Origin: Streptomyces sp. WMMC940 | GTDB lineage: Bacteria > Actinomycetota > Actinomycetes > Streptomycetales > Streptomycetaceae | NCBI RefSeq assembly: GCF_027460265.1 | Contig: NZ_JAPZBC010000001.1 | Location: forward strand, 3,247,001 to 3,311,000 | Direction: 5' to 3' | Length of the DNA stretch: 64,000 bases | Shown: piece by piece, positions 16,575 to 24,952 of the stretch | Layout of the letters: each line of letters starts with the position of its first letter | How positions within the stretch are numbered: the stretch's first letter is position 1 | Program-made: the position numbers and the translations under genes | Notes under the pieces: generated by a model | The model's database searches: none | Seen by the model: only the letters and a program-made list of their open reading frames with translations | What the model was told of the DNA's origin: nothing

Positions 16575-18035
16575 TCAGAAGGGGAAGACCGAACGGCCCC
16601 GCTGCACCGAGATCCACTTCTGGGTGGTGAAGACCTCGACCATCGCCTCGCCGTTCAGCCGCCCGAGGCCGGACGACTTCTCGCCGCCGAACGGCACGAT
16701 CGGCTCGTCGTGCACGGTCGAGTCGTTGATGTGGATCATCCCGGTGTGGATCCGCTGGGCCAGCGCCACCCCGCGCTCGATGTCACCGGTGTGCACGGCG
16801 CCGCTGAGCCCGTACGGGGTGTCGTTGGCGATCCGGACCGCCTCCTCGTCCCCCTCGAACGGGATGAGGAGCACCACCGGGCCGAAGATCTCCTGGGACA
16901 GCAGGGGCGAGTCGGCCGCGAGGCCGGTCAGCACGGACGGGGCGACCACGTTGCCCTCCGTCCGGCCCCGCAGCAACGCGGTCGCGCCGGCCTCGACGGA
17001 CTGCTCGACCAGGCTCGACACGGCCTCGGCCTGCCGGGAGTTGATCAGGGGGCCGATGTGGGTCTCGGGGTCGGCCGGGTCGCCCACCTTCAGGGTCTGC
17101 ACCTTGGCGACGAGCTTCTCGGTGAACTCCTTCTCCACCCTGCTGTCCACCAGGATGCGGTTGGCCGCCATGCAGACCTGGCCCTGGTGGACGTACCGGC
17201 TGAAGACCGCGGCGTCGACGGCGTAGTCGATGTCGGCGTCGTCGAGCACGATGAAGGCGCTGTTGCCGCCCAGTTCGAGGACGGCGTGCTTGAAGTTGGC
17301 CGCGCAGACGGTGGCCACGTGCCGGCCCACCCGGTCGGAGCCGGTGAAGGAGATGACCTTGGGCACGGGGTGCTCTATCAGCGCGTCGCCGATCTCCGCG
17401 ATGTCGGTGATCACCACGTTCAGCAGTCCGGGGGGCAGGCCCGCGTCCTCGAAGACCTTGGCGACCAGGGAGCCGCCGCAGATCGGGGTGTTCTGGTGCG
17501 GCTTGAGGACGACGGCGTTCCCGAGCGCCAGCGCCGGCGCGACCGACTTGACCGACAGCAGGAACGGGAAGTTGAACGGGCTGATCACACCCACCACACC
17601 GACCGGCAGCCGGTAGACCCGGTTCTCCTTGCCGTCCACCGGGGAGGGCAGGATGCGGCCCTCCGGGCGCAGCGACAGCTGGATCGCCTCGCGCAGGAAC
17701 TCCTTGGCGAGGTGCAGTTCGAAGGCCGCCTTCAGCCGTGTGCCGCCCAGTTCGGCGACGATGGCCTCGGCCATCTCCTCCTCGCGGTCCTCGATGATCC
17801 TCAGGGCCCGCTCGAAGACCGACCGGCGCGCGTACGGGTTGGTGGCCGCCCACTCCTTCTGCGCGCGCTCCGCGGCGCGGTACGCCTGGTCCACCTCGCC
17901 GGCCGTGGCGACGGTGATCGAGGCGAGCTTCTCCTCGCTGTACGGGTTGAAGTCGATGATGTCCCAGGAACCGCTGCCCGGGCGCCATTCGCCATCTATG
18001 TACTGGAGTGCCAGGTCGCTGAAGAAGGAGGACAT
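16575..18035 (-). CDS. Aldehyde dehydrogenase (NAD(P)+-dependent, benzaldehyde/vanillin-type)
   Basis: 486 residues. It oxidises an aldehyde to the carboxylic acid in the cytoplasm. The catalytic Cys is in HQGQVCMAANR and the general-base Glu in LELGGNSA; PFNFPFLL, the FTGSDRVGRH loop and the C-terminal EIFGPVV motif complete the fold. The DEPIVPFGGEKSSGLGR end resembles benzaldehyde and vanillin dehydrogenases, so an aromatic substrate is possible but unproven. It stands alone, with the XRE regulator 78 bp upstream on the same strand. Confidence 0.9.
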   Translation of the reverse strand: MSSFFSDLALQYIDGEWRPGSGSWDIIDFNPYSEEKLASITVATAGEVDQAYRAAERAQKEWAATNPYARRSVFERALRIIEDREEEMAEAIVAELGGTRLKAAFELHLAKEFLREAIQLSLRPEGRILPSPVDGKENRVYRLPVGVVGVISPFNFPFLLSVKSVAPALALGNAVVLKPHQNTPICGGSLVAKVFEDAGLPPGLLNVVITDIAEIGDALIEHPVPKVISFTGSDRVGRHVATVCAANFKHAVLELGGNSAFIVLDDADIDYAVDAAVFSRYVHQGQVCMAANRILVDSRVEKEFTEKLVAKVQTLKVGDPADPETHIGPLINSRQAEAVSSLVEQSVEAGATALLRGRTEGNVVAPSVLTGLAADSPLLSQEIFGPVVLLIPFEGDEEAVRIANDTPYGLSGAVHTGDIERGVALAQRIHTGMIHINDSTVHDEPIVPFGGEKSSGLGRLNGEAMVEVFTTQKWISVQRGRSVFPF

Positions 18036-18113
18036 GGGATCCCTTACCGGCCGCGGGAGCAGGGGCGTGTGCAGTTACCAGTCGGACTGATGTCGCGTCA
18101 TCCTACTTGCCGG

Positions 18114-19007
18114 TCACGTGAGTTGGAGGAGTCCTCGGAGAAGGTCCCGACTCTCGTCCGGGCCGGGGCTGTCCTCCTGCAGGCGCTCCATCACCCGCTC
18201 GTACTGGGCGACCTCCTCGCGCTTGTCGAGGTACAGCGCGCTCGTCAACTGCTCCAGGTAGACGATGTCCGAGAGGTCCGACTCCGGGAAGCGCAGCATC
18301 GTGAAGGACCCGGACTCGCCCGCGTGGCCGCCGAAGCTGAACGGCATGACCTGGAGCGTGATGTTCGGCTGTTCCGACACCTCGATGAGATGCCGCAACT
18401 GGCCCTGCATCACGGAGCGGTCCCCGTAGGGGCGGCGCAGTGCCGCCTCGTCCAGGACGGCGTGGAAGCGGGGCGCACGCTCGGAGACGAGCGCCTTCTG
18501 GCGCTCCAGCCGCAGCGCGACCCGGCGGTCGACCTCGGCGGCCGGCGCGCCGGGCATGCCGCGCTCGACGACGGCGTGGGCGTACGCCTCGGTCTGCAGC
18601 AGCCCGTGGACGAACTGCACCTCGTAGATCCGGATGAGCGAGGCGGCGCCCTCCAGGCCGATGTACGTCTGGAACCAGCCGGGCAGCACATCGCCGAAGC
18701 TGTGCCACCAGCCGGCCACATTGGCCTCCTTGGCGAGCCCGAGCAACGAGGCGCGCTCCGCCTCGTCCGTGACGCCGTAGAGCGTGAGGAGGTCCTCGAC
18801 GTCCCTGGCCTTGAAGCTCACCCGACCCAACTCCATGCGGCTGATCTTGGATTCGGACGCACGGATCGAGTAGCCCGCCGCCTCACGGGTGATGCCGCGC
18901 GATTCCCGAAGGCGCCTCAGCTGCGAGCCCAGCAGGATGCGGCGCACCACTGACCCTCCGCCGGGACCATCGGCCCGGGGGTAGCCCCACGACTCCACTG
19001 CGGTCAC
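18114..19007 (-). CDS. XRE-type DNA-binding regulator with DUF5753 domain (WhiJ/AbaA-like)
   Basis: About 297 residues. The N-terminal helix-turn-helix (LGSQLRRLRESRGITREAAGYSIRASESKISRMELGR, residues about 25-60) is followed by the DUF5753 domain (FQTYIGLEGAASLIRIYE ... VHGLLQTEAYA). GTG 19007 was chosen because GGGAGGG lies 8 nt upstream; in-frame ATGs at 19031 and 19025 are alternatives. It is divergent from an ATPase gene and near a DUF397 gene. This three-part set is the Streptomyces WhiJ/AbaA-type regulatory module linked to development and antibiotic control. Confidence 0.88.
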   Translation of the reverse strand: MTAVESWGYPRADGPGGGSVVRRILLGSQLRRLRESRGITREAAGYSIRASESKISRMELGRVSFKARDVEDLLTLYGVTDEAERASLLGLAKEANVAGWWHSFGDVLPGWFQTYIGLEGAASLIRIYEVQFVHGLLQTEAYAHAVVERGMPGAPAAEVDRRVALRLERQKALVSERAPRFHAVLDEAALRRPYGDRSVMQGQLRHLIEVSEQPNITLQVMPFSFGGHAGESGSFTMLRFPESDLSDIVYLEQLTSALYLDKREEVAQYERVMERLQEDSPGPDESRDLLRGLLQLT

Positions 19008-19195
19008 GTCTCCAACCCTCCCCATCGCCATCGGTTCCCGGAGTGCCCCCGAACCCCGGAGCCCCGGATTCTGCCACCAAAACGCTTCACCCCGTACTCA
19101 TTCGATTACGGAAAGAAGAAGCCGTCCGGTAAGGGCGCACGGGAGCCTGCGGAAGATATGGACCGAACCGTCACGGGTGGGGACAGGTCCGGCGC

Positions 19196-19222
19196 GTGCA
19201 CGTGCATCTGCCCTTGCATCTG
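19196..19222 (+). promoter_or_regulatory. Bipartite motif, copy 1 (upstream of the ATPase gene)
   Basis: GTGCACGTGCATCTGC-N3-TGCATCTG lies about 100 bp before the ATPase start and in the divergent region shared with the XRE gene. The identical 16+8-base motif, with only the 3-bp spacer different, occurs upstream of the DUF397 gene in the same orientation relative to the gene. It is a probable binding site for the XRE/DUF5753 protein. Confidence 0.65.
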
Positions 19223-19320
19223 TTGTGGGCATTCGGAACCATGGACCCCGCGCACCTGCGTACTCGTACGTGCTCGTTCGTGTTGTAGCGCCACAGCTGC
19301 GATTCCCGGGAGTGCCTCGC

Positions 19321-19806
19321 ATGGGAACGAATGGATCGACCATGCTCGAGCCGTTACGGCAGGGCCTTCCGCCGATCGACCCCGCGGCCGTGTCCAGCTC
19401 CGCCTCGTGCGCACTGCCCGCCCGCTACGAAGCGGTGCGCGGCGCCCGGAAGTTCACCAGCAGGACGCTGACCCGGTGGGAACTGGACGAGCGCTTCGAC
19501 GACGTCGCGCTCGTCGTGTCCGAACTCGTCACCAATGCGCTGCGGCACGCCCTGCCCGCGGACCTCCCCCGCGGCCAGGAGCCCCCCGTACGGTTGCATC
19601 TGATGCGCTGGACGGGCCGGTTGGTGTGCGCCGTGCGCGACCCCAGCGAGGAGAGTCCGGTCGCCGGCGAGGCGGAGGACTCCGCCGAATGCGGCCGGGG
19701 GCTGTTCCTCGTCGACTCCTTCAGCGACAGCTGGGGCTGGCACCCGCTGGCGGGGCCACTCACCGGGAAGGTCGTCTGGGCGCTGTTCCGCCTGCCGCAG
19801 GAGTGA
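19321..19806 (+). CDS. Histidine-kinase-like ATP-binding protein (RsbW/SpoIIAB-like)
   Basis: 161 residues, a single HATPase_c domain. The N-box is in VVSELVTNALRHA, the G1-type segment is CAVRDPSEESP, and CGRGLFLVDSFSDSWGW forms the G2 region. Stand-alone ATPases of this kind in Streptomyces are anti-sigma-factor-like kinases or partners of the adjacent regulator. ATG 19321 is supported by GGGAG 8 nt upstream; the frame is open further upstream but crosses the regulatory motif. It forms a set with the divergent XRE gene and the DUF397 gene. Confidence 0.85.
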   Translation: MGTNGSTMLEPLRQGLPPIDPAAVSSSASCALPARYEAVRGARKFTSRTLTRWELDERFDDVALVVSELVTNALRHALPADLPRGQEPPVRLHLMRWTGRLVCAVRDPSEESPVAGEAEDSAECGRGLFLVDSFSDSWGWHPLAGPLTGKVVWALFRLPQE

Positions 19807-19893
19807 GGCGCCCGAGGCCACCGCCCTGCCTCCTCCCGGCCGCCATCGCACGACGAGGCGCCCGGCCGCGATCGCACGCCCGTCCGCCGGCGG

Positions 19894-19916
19894 GCCGAGG
19901 CCGGCCGGGCCTCGGC
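19894..19916. terminator. Hairpin between convergent ATPase and DUF397 genes
   Basis: 9-bp perfect stem (19894-19902 and 19908-19916), 5-nt loop, with further outer pairing. It is centrally placed in the 188-bp convergent gap. Confidence 0.6.
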
Positions 19917-19994
19917 GTGCGCGGGCCCGGCCCTGGCTCGTGAACGGTCCCGCGGTGCGGGGAGCCGGGTCCGGTCAGGGTGCCCACGAGCTCG

Positions 19995-20234
19995 TCAACC
20001 TCCGGCGAGATGGTCGAACTCGCCGTCCTTCACCCCCAGCAGCATGGCCTCTATCTCGGCCGGCGTGTAGACGAGCGCCGGCCCCTCCGGGAAGCGCGAG
20101 TTGCGCACCGCGACGTTCCCGCCGGGCAGTTTGGCGAACTCCACGCACGATCCCTGAGAGTTGCTGTGCCTGCTCTTCTGCCAGACGACCCCGTGAAGCT
20201 CTGTGGCCGCCATGCCGTTGTACACGTCGTGCAC
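19995..20234 (-). CDS. DUF397 protein
   Basis: 79 residues. The diagnostic core is present: VVWQKSRHSNSQGSCVEFAKLPGGNVAVRNSRFPEGPALVYTPAEIEAML. These small proteins partner XRE/DUF5753 regulators and are thought to antagonise or modulate them. GTG 20234 has GGGAG 6 nt upstream. A bipartite motif identical to that before the ATPase gene lies 65-91 bp upstream, so the two genes are likely coregulated. Confidence 0.9.
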   Translation of the reverse strand: MHDVYNGMAATELHGVVWQKSRHSNSQGSCVEFAKLPGGNVAVRNSRFPEGPALVYTPAEIEAMLLGVKDGEFDHLAGG

Positions 20235-20298
20235 AGGACGCTCCCCGAGTTACAAGGTGCAGGTGTCAACTGTCTCGGATCATAGCTGTGTTCATATG

Positions 20299-20325
20299 CA
20301 GATGCATGAGCAGATGCACGTGCAC
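20299..20325 (-). promoter_or_regulatory. Bipartite motif, copy 2 (upstream of the DUF397 gene)
   Basis: The plus strand reads CAGATGCA-N3-GCAGATGCACGTGCAC, the exact reverse complement of copy 1 apart from the spacer. Relative to the minus-strand DUF397 gene it therefore has the same orientation as copy 1 has to the ATPase gene. Confidence 0.65.
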
Positions 20326-20405
20326 AAGGGGTGGTTCCGCGGTTACAGCCCCGAGCCGCACCTCGCCCGGGACCTCCCCCGATGCCGCCGGCATGCGCCC
20401 GCGCG

Positions 20406-20522
20406 CCCGCCGCTCGTGATCTTCCCCGTCCCCGTCCGCGCCGGGTCGCCCGGGTCGAATCCCTCGTGCACGAGAAAGAGACGCCTGCCGCGCCCTTCCG
20501 GCTCCACGATCCCGGTGACTGT
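20406..20522 (-). pseudogene. Relic of a SRPBCC/AHSA1-domain protein C-terminus
   Basis: One minus-strand frame encodes TVTGIVEPEGRGRRLFLVHE followed by GFDPGDPA. This matches the conserved C-terminal strand and helix start of SRPBCC (AHSA1-like) proteins. Similarity stops on both sides: there is no start, the rest of the domain is missing, and the following residues are low-complexity Arg/Gly. It is a decayed fragment rather than a gene. Confidence 0.55.
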
Positions 20523-20613
20523 CCGGTTCGCGGCGTTCCGCCCCCCCGCTCCTTCCGGGTGCTCCACGGACCGGCGGAGCTCTCGTCCCGCTGCCGTACG
20601 GTCGTCCGGGTTG

Positions 20614-20860
20614 CTCGGGCGCCGGGAGGTCGTGGAGCGGTACGCGGCGCGGGGCGCACGACTCAAGGAGATCATCCGGCACCCCGGCACGCGCGAGGAG
20701 GACCGCCTGGCCGCGCAGCGCGAACTGCGGCGCCGACTGCGGGACGCGAGCGCGACCGAGCGCGACCCGCGTCCGCAACCGCGACGCGGTCGACGGGCAG
20801 ACGCGGCGCTACTGCGGGAGTTCGCCCCGGTGGTCGCGGGGGCGCAGGCGGGCGTCGTCG
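20614..20860 (+). pseudogene. rpsN: Broken alternative ribosomal protein S14 gene
   Basis: From 20620 the plus strand reads RREVVERYAARGARLKEIIR, then RELRRRLRDASAT, clear S14. Then the frame breaks: GAGCGCGACC occurs twice in tandem (20748-20757 and 20758-20767), adding 10 bp. The +1 frame continues as RVRNRDAVDG from 20768, and loss of one base near 20812 returns to the first frame (LREFAPVVAGAQAG). The first ten or so residues and the C-terminal TKSSW end are not recognisable. The 3' end overlaps the stop of the opposite-strand DUF2786 gene. In Streptomyces coelicolor a zinc-free S14 gene lies in a Zur-controlled cluster in a comparable neighbourhood (from memory). Confidence 0.85.
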
Positions 20861-21960
20861 GCCGCCGCGGTGCCGTCGTGCCAGCCCGCCGCGTCCGTGG
20901 CGCCGCGGACCCGGGTGCGCACCGTGTCCGGGAAGAGGCGTTCCGCGTGGTCCGTGACGGCGACGTCGCGGGCGGCGAGAACCGGGAGCAGGTCGCCCCC
21001 GGCCGTGTCCTCCGCCACGTGGGACGTCGCCCGCGCCAGCCGGTCGCCGATGCGGTGCGCGTAAGCCAGCAGGAACGACTGCCGGAACGTCTTCGTCCGT
21101 CTGCGTCCGCCCGCCCGCTGCGACGCCTCCGCACGGGTCATCGCCGTCGTTCCCTGCACCAGCAACGAGGTGTACAGCAGCTCCACCGCCTCCAGGTCGG
21201 GGTCGAAGCCCACCACCGTCGAGAAGCCGAGACCGCTGTTCCAGACGGCGCGGCAACGGTTCGCCGAGGCCACGGCGTCCAGCAGGATCGCCTTGGCCGT
21301 CTCGTACGGCGCGTCGACTCCGATGCGGCAGGCGACCGGCACGTCCGCGCGGTGGGTGCGGGCCGCGAGCACCGCCTCGTCGATGCTGTGGCGCGCCATC
21401 AGCTCCTGCGCCTTCGCGGTCAGCGCCTCCGCCTCCTCCGGGTAGCCGGTGGCCTCCGCCTTCGCGAGGAGGGCGCGGATCCGGGTGAGCGTCCGCGGCT
21501 CGCCGTGCGGGGCCGCGGACCGCCGGTGGACGGGCGTCCCGGGCACCGGACCCACCGGCTCGACCGACGGCAGCCGCACGAGGAGCCGGTAGAGCCGGAG
21601 CACGGCGGTCGCGTGCGAGAAGCGGTCCGCGGGGCGCCGCCCGCGCCCGCCGCCGGGCAGTTCGTCGAGCTGGGCACGCCAGCGCGGCGGCAGGTCGTCC
21701 CCGTACCGCCGGGTCTCCCCCGCGATCAGGCCGGCGGCCAGCTCCGCATGGTGCTCGTCGAGATCACGGCGGACGATCCGCACGACGTCCGCCGGCTGCC
21801 AACCACGCTCCCACGCCCGGCGCACGAACTCCTCGCCGCGCCGGACCAGTTCCGCCTCGGCCTCGGGCGGCGCTGCGGCCAGCAGCGAGGCGCCGGTGTC
21901 GAGCGCGTCGTCGTCGTCGGCGTACAGCGCCCCGCCGAGCGCACGCTCCACCACATCCAC
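20809..21960 (-). CDS. DUF2786 domain-containing protein
   Basis: 383 residues. The DUF2786 segment (TLTRIRALLAKAEATGYPEEAEALTAKAQELMARHSID, residues about 155-195) is clear. The N-terminal part is helical with tryptophans (WERGWQPADVVRIVRRDL), and the C-terminal part (KTFRQSFLLAYAHRIGDRL) is typical of actinobacterial members. The function is unknown. The final residues (RLRPRDHRGELPQ) read into the rpsN relic, so the natural C-terminus may have been altered by the same rearrangement. It is divergent from the acetyltransferase gene. Confidence 0.85.
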   Translation of the reverse strand: MDVVERALGGALYADDDDALDTGASLLAAAPPEAEAELVRRGEEFVRRAWERGWQPADVVRIVRRDLDEHHAELAAGLIAGETRRYGDDLPPRWRAQLDELPGGGRGRRPADRFSHATAVLRLYRLLVRLPSVEPVGPVPGTPVHRRSAAPHGEPRTLTRIRALLAKAEATGYPEEAEALTAKAQELMARHSIDEAVLAARTHRADVPVACRIGVDAPYETAKAILLDAVASANRCRAVWNSGLGFSTVVGFDPDLEAVELLYTSLLVQGTTAMTRAEASQRAGGRRRTKTFRQSFLLAYAHRIGDRLARATSHVAEDTAGGDLLPVLAARDVAVTDHAERLFPDTVRTRVRGATDAAGWHDGTAAADDARLRPRDHRGELPQ

Positions 21961-22190
21961 GCCGATCGAGCCTACGCGAGCCCCGCCCCCGTCGCCCCGT
22001 CCGGGACCGCCCTCCTCGCCGGGGTGGGGGCTGCCGCACTCCCGCTCGGCTGATCGCGCGCCCGGCGCCGGTGACCCGGGGCGGGGGCGCGGACGGCGTT
22101 CGGCGCCCCGGCCTCCGCCTGCGCGCAGACCGCCGTGACGGCGGAAATCGCTCCGGTGCCCGGCGGCCGCCGGGCCGTACGGTGAGACGC

Positions 22191-22748
22191 ATGGGTGAGA
22201 ACAAGCAGCGCATGCTGGCGGGGGACTGGTACCTCCCCGACGACCCCGAGCTCGCCGCCGACGGCGAACGGCGCTTCGCGCTCTGCGCGGCCTACAACGC
22301 CGGCGGCGGTGCGGCGCTCCCCGAACGGGCGCCGATCCTCGCCGAACTCCTCGGCTCCGTCGGCCCCGGGGTCCGGATCCGGCCGCCGTTCCAGTGCGAC
22401 TTCGGCTACCACATCGGCATCGGCGAGGGCACGTTCGTCAACTTCGGGGCCGTCTTCCTCGACGTCGCGCCCATCACGATCGGCGCCCACTGCCAGTTCG
22501 GCCCGAACGTCCAGCTGCTCACGCCCTCCCACGAACCGGACGCGGAACGCCGGCGCGAGGGCTGGGAGAAGGGGGACCCGATCACGATCGGCGACAACGT
22601 CTGGCTCGGCGGGGGCGTCATCGTCTGCCCCGGTGTGACGATCGGCGACGACACCGTGGTCGGGGCGGGTGCCGTCGTCACCAGGGACCTGCCCGCCGGG
22701 GTGCTGGCGGTGGGCAACCCGGCGAAGGTGATCCGCACCCCGGCATGA
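22191..22748 (+). CDS. Sugar O-acetyltransferase (maltose/galactoside acetyltransferase family)
   Basis: 185 residues. The N-terminal Mac domain (GENKQRMLAGDWYLPDDPEL) is followed by a left-handed beta-helix of hexapeptide repeats. The catalytic His is in LLTPSHEPD, and ITIGDNVWLGGGVIVCPGVT is the acetyl-CoA-binding part. It transfers acetyl from acetyl-CoA to a sugar hydroxyl. ATG 22191 was used; an in-frame GTG at 22182 is also possible. It stands alone. Confidence 0.9.
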   Translation: MGENKQRMLAGDWYLPDDPELAADGERRFALCAAYNAGGGAALPERAPILAELLGSVGPGVRIRPPFQCDFGYHIGIGEGTFVNFGAVFLDVAPITIGAHCQFGPNVQLLTPSHEPDAERRREGWEKGDPITIGDNVWLGGGVIVCPGVTIGDDTVVGAGAVVTRDLPAGVLAVGNPAKVIRTPA

Positions 22749-23029
22749 CGGCGGGTGCGGATCACGGGCGTCGGCGTACGAGGGCCCGGCGTACGGGGCC
22801 GGTGCCCGGAACCGGTCGGGGGCCCGGCGCACGGGACCCAGCATGCGCGGCCGCCGTACGCCCGCCGTACGCGCCCCTGCTCCGGTCCGGTCCCACCACC
22901 ACTCGCTCGGCCCGTCCCCCTTGCCCGGAACCGGGCGCGGCGCCCACGCCACGGACCTCGAAGCCCACGAGACCCCGCCGGTATCGCGCGGACGGGGCGT
23001 TGTCAGTCGTCAGTGCCAGACTCGCCACC

Positions 23030-24715
23030 ATGAACGAACGGTGGGCCCTTGCCCCCGCCGAGGACGGCGGAGCGGTGCTCGTGCCGCTCGGCGAGGACGG
23101 GCTGCCCGCCGGAGAGGTGCGCAGGGAGGCCGACCTCGTCGCTGCGGTGCGGACCCGGCCCGAGGTCGGACGGTGGGTGTGGCGGTCCACCGCCGAGGTC
23201 TATCCGCGGCTGCTCGCGGCCGGCGTGGGCGTCGAGCGGTGCTACGACATCGAGGACGCCGAGCTGCTGCTGCTCGGGCACGAGGGACGGCACGGCGAAC
23301 CACGCTCAGCGGCCGCCGCGTGGGCACGCCTGCGCCATGCCCCCGTCCCGGACGATCCGCCGCCGCGCGCCGCCGTGCCCGGCTCGCAGTCGTCGCTGTT
23401 CGAACCGGAGCCCGTGGCCGTGCCGTTCGAGGGCCTGTTGGAGGTCTACGCCGAGCAGCAGCGAAGACACCAGGCCGCCGAGCACCCCGGCCGGATGCGG
23501 CTACTGACGGCGGCCGAGTCGGCGGGAATGCTGGTGGCCGCGGAGATGAACAGGTCGGGTCTGCCCTGGCGGGCGGACGTCCACCGGGACGTGCTGCACG
23601 AGCTGCTCGGCGAGCGGTACGCGGGCGGGGGCGAGCCGCGCCGCCTCGCGGAGCTGGCCGACGAGGTCTCGGCGGCGTTCGGGCACCGGGTGCGTCCCGA
23701 TCTGCCCGCGGACGTCGTCAAGGCGTTCGTCCGGGCAGGGATCAAGGTGCGGTCGACCCGGCGCTGGGAGCTGGAGGAGATCGACCATCCGGCCGTACGG
23801 CCGCTGATCGCGTACAAGAAGCTGTACCGGATCTGGACGGCCCACGGCTGGACCTGGCTGCAGGACTGGGTACGGGACGGGCGGTTCCGGCCGGAGTACC
23901 TGCCCGGCGGCACCGTGTCCGGCCGCTGGACCACCAACGGCGGCGGTGCGCTGCAGATCCCCAAGGTGATTCGGCGCGCCGTGGTCGCGGACGAGGGCTG
24001 GCGGCTGGTCGTCGCCGACGCCGACCAGATGGAGCCCCGGGTGCTCGCCGCGATCTCCCGCGACCCGGGTCTGATGGAGGTCGCGGGACACGACGACGAC
24101 CTGTACTCCCGGCTGTCGGACCGGGCGTTCTCCGGGGACCGCGACCACGCCAAACTCGCGCTGCTCGGCGCCGTCTACGGCCAGACCAGCGGCGACGGGC
24201 TGAAGAACCTCGCGGCGCTGCGCCGCCGCTTCCCCCGTGCGGTGGCCTATGTGGACGACGCGGCCCGCGCGGGCGAGGAGGGCCGTCTCGTCCGCACCTG
24301 GCTGGGGCGCACCAGCCCGCCGGCGGCCGGCGTCCGAGAGAACGACGAGGCCGGCATCCCCCAGGACGGCGGCGACGAGGAGCCCACCCAGCCCGGCTTC
24401 GCCCCGGGATACGCCTCGACGGACGCCCGGGCCCGCGGCCGGTTCACCCGCAACTTCGTCGTCCAGGGCAGTGCCGCGGACTGGGCATTGCTGCTCCTCG
24501 CCGCACTGCGCAGGGCGACTGCGGGCCTGCGCGCCGAACTCGTCTTCTTCCAGCACGACGAGGTGATCGTGCACTGCCCGGCAGAGGAGGCCGAGGAGGT
24601 GGTGCGGGCGATCCGCGACGCCGGTGAGCTGGCCGGGCGGATCGCCTTCGGCGAGACGCCGGTGCGGTTCCCCTTCACGACGGCGGTGGTGGAACGCTAC
24701 TCGGACGCGAAGTGA
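23030..24715 (+). CDS. Bifunctional 3'-5' exonuclease / family-A DNA polymerase
   Basis: 561 residues. The C-terminal two thirds is a PolA-type polymerase. Motif A is VVADADQMEPRVLAAISRDP (family-A DxSQIELR region), the O-helix region DHAKLALLGAVYGQTSG supplies the fingers, and motif C is VFFQHDEVIVHCP. The N-terminal part corresponds to a reduced exonuclease-like domain without an obvious DxE site. It lacks a 5'-3' nuclease domain, so it is not the main PolA. Streptomyces carry such a second polymerase, presumably for repair. ATG 23030 starts MNERWALAP, just after a TTGTCA-containing gap. Confidence 0.88.
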   Translation: MNERWALAPAEDGGAVLVPLGEDGLPAGEVRREADLVAAVRTRPEVGRWVWRSTAEVYPRLLAAGVGVERCYDIEDAELLLLGHEGRHGEPRSAAAAWARLRHAPVPDDPPPRAAVPGSQSSLFEPEPVAVPFEGLLEVYAEQQRRHQAAEHPGRMRLLTAAESAGMLVAAEMNRSGLPWRADVHRDVLHELLGERYAGGGEPRRLAELADEVSAAFGHRVRPDLPADVVKAFVRAGIKVRSTRRWELEEIDHPAVRPLIAYKKLYRIWTAHGWTWLQDWVRDGRFRPEYLPGGTVSGRWTTNGGGALQIPKVIRRAVVADEGWRLVVADADQMEPRVLAAISRDPGLMEVAGHDDDLYSRLSDRAFSGDRDHAKLALLGAVYGQTSGDGLKNLAALRRRFPRAVAYVDDAARAGEEGRLVRTWLGRTSPPAAGVRENDEAGIPQDGGDEEPTQPGFAPGYASTDARARGRFTRNFVVQGSAADWALLLLAALRRATAGLRAELVFFQHDEVIVHCPAEEAEEVVRAIRDAGELAGRIAFGETPVRFPFTTAVVERYSDAK

Positions 24716-24804
24716 CCTCCCGTGCGGCTGTGCGCCCTGTGCGTCGCGCGCCTGACCGCCCGGGGTCGCGCCCCGCTGCGACGGCCGTCCCCAGATCGGC
24801 CCGC

Positions 24805-24952
24805 TCCGACGGCCCTCAGGTCCCGGGCGGACCACCGCGGCCAGGCACCCGCCGTGCTCCGCACGTTCAGCGTCCGGATTCCCGCCTTCGTCGTCCGGCG
24901 TCCGGCCCCGACGTCCGGTGTGGATCTCCGACGGCCGTCAGGTCCCGGGCGG
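24805..24952. repeat. 26-bp direct repeat flanking the 3' end of the SARP gene
   Basis: TCCGACGGCC-N-TCAGGTCCCGGGCGG occurs at 24805-24830 and 24927-24952, with one difference in 26 bases. The second copy contains the stop codon of the minus-strand SARP gene. It looks like a small local duplication of the gene end. Confidence 0.7.

Noticed and set aside
20266..20778. Minus-strand 170-residue frame over the rpsN relic
   Set aside because: Low-complexity Arg/Gly/Pro product without similarity; the S14 and SRPBCC relics explain this region better.
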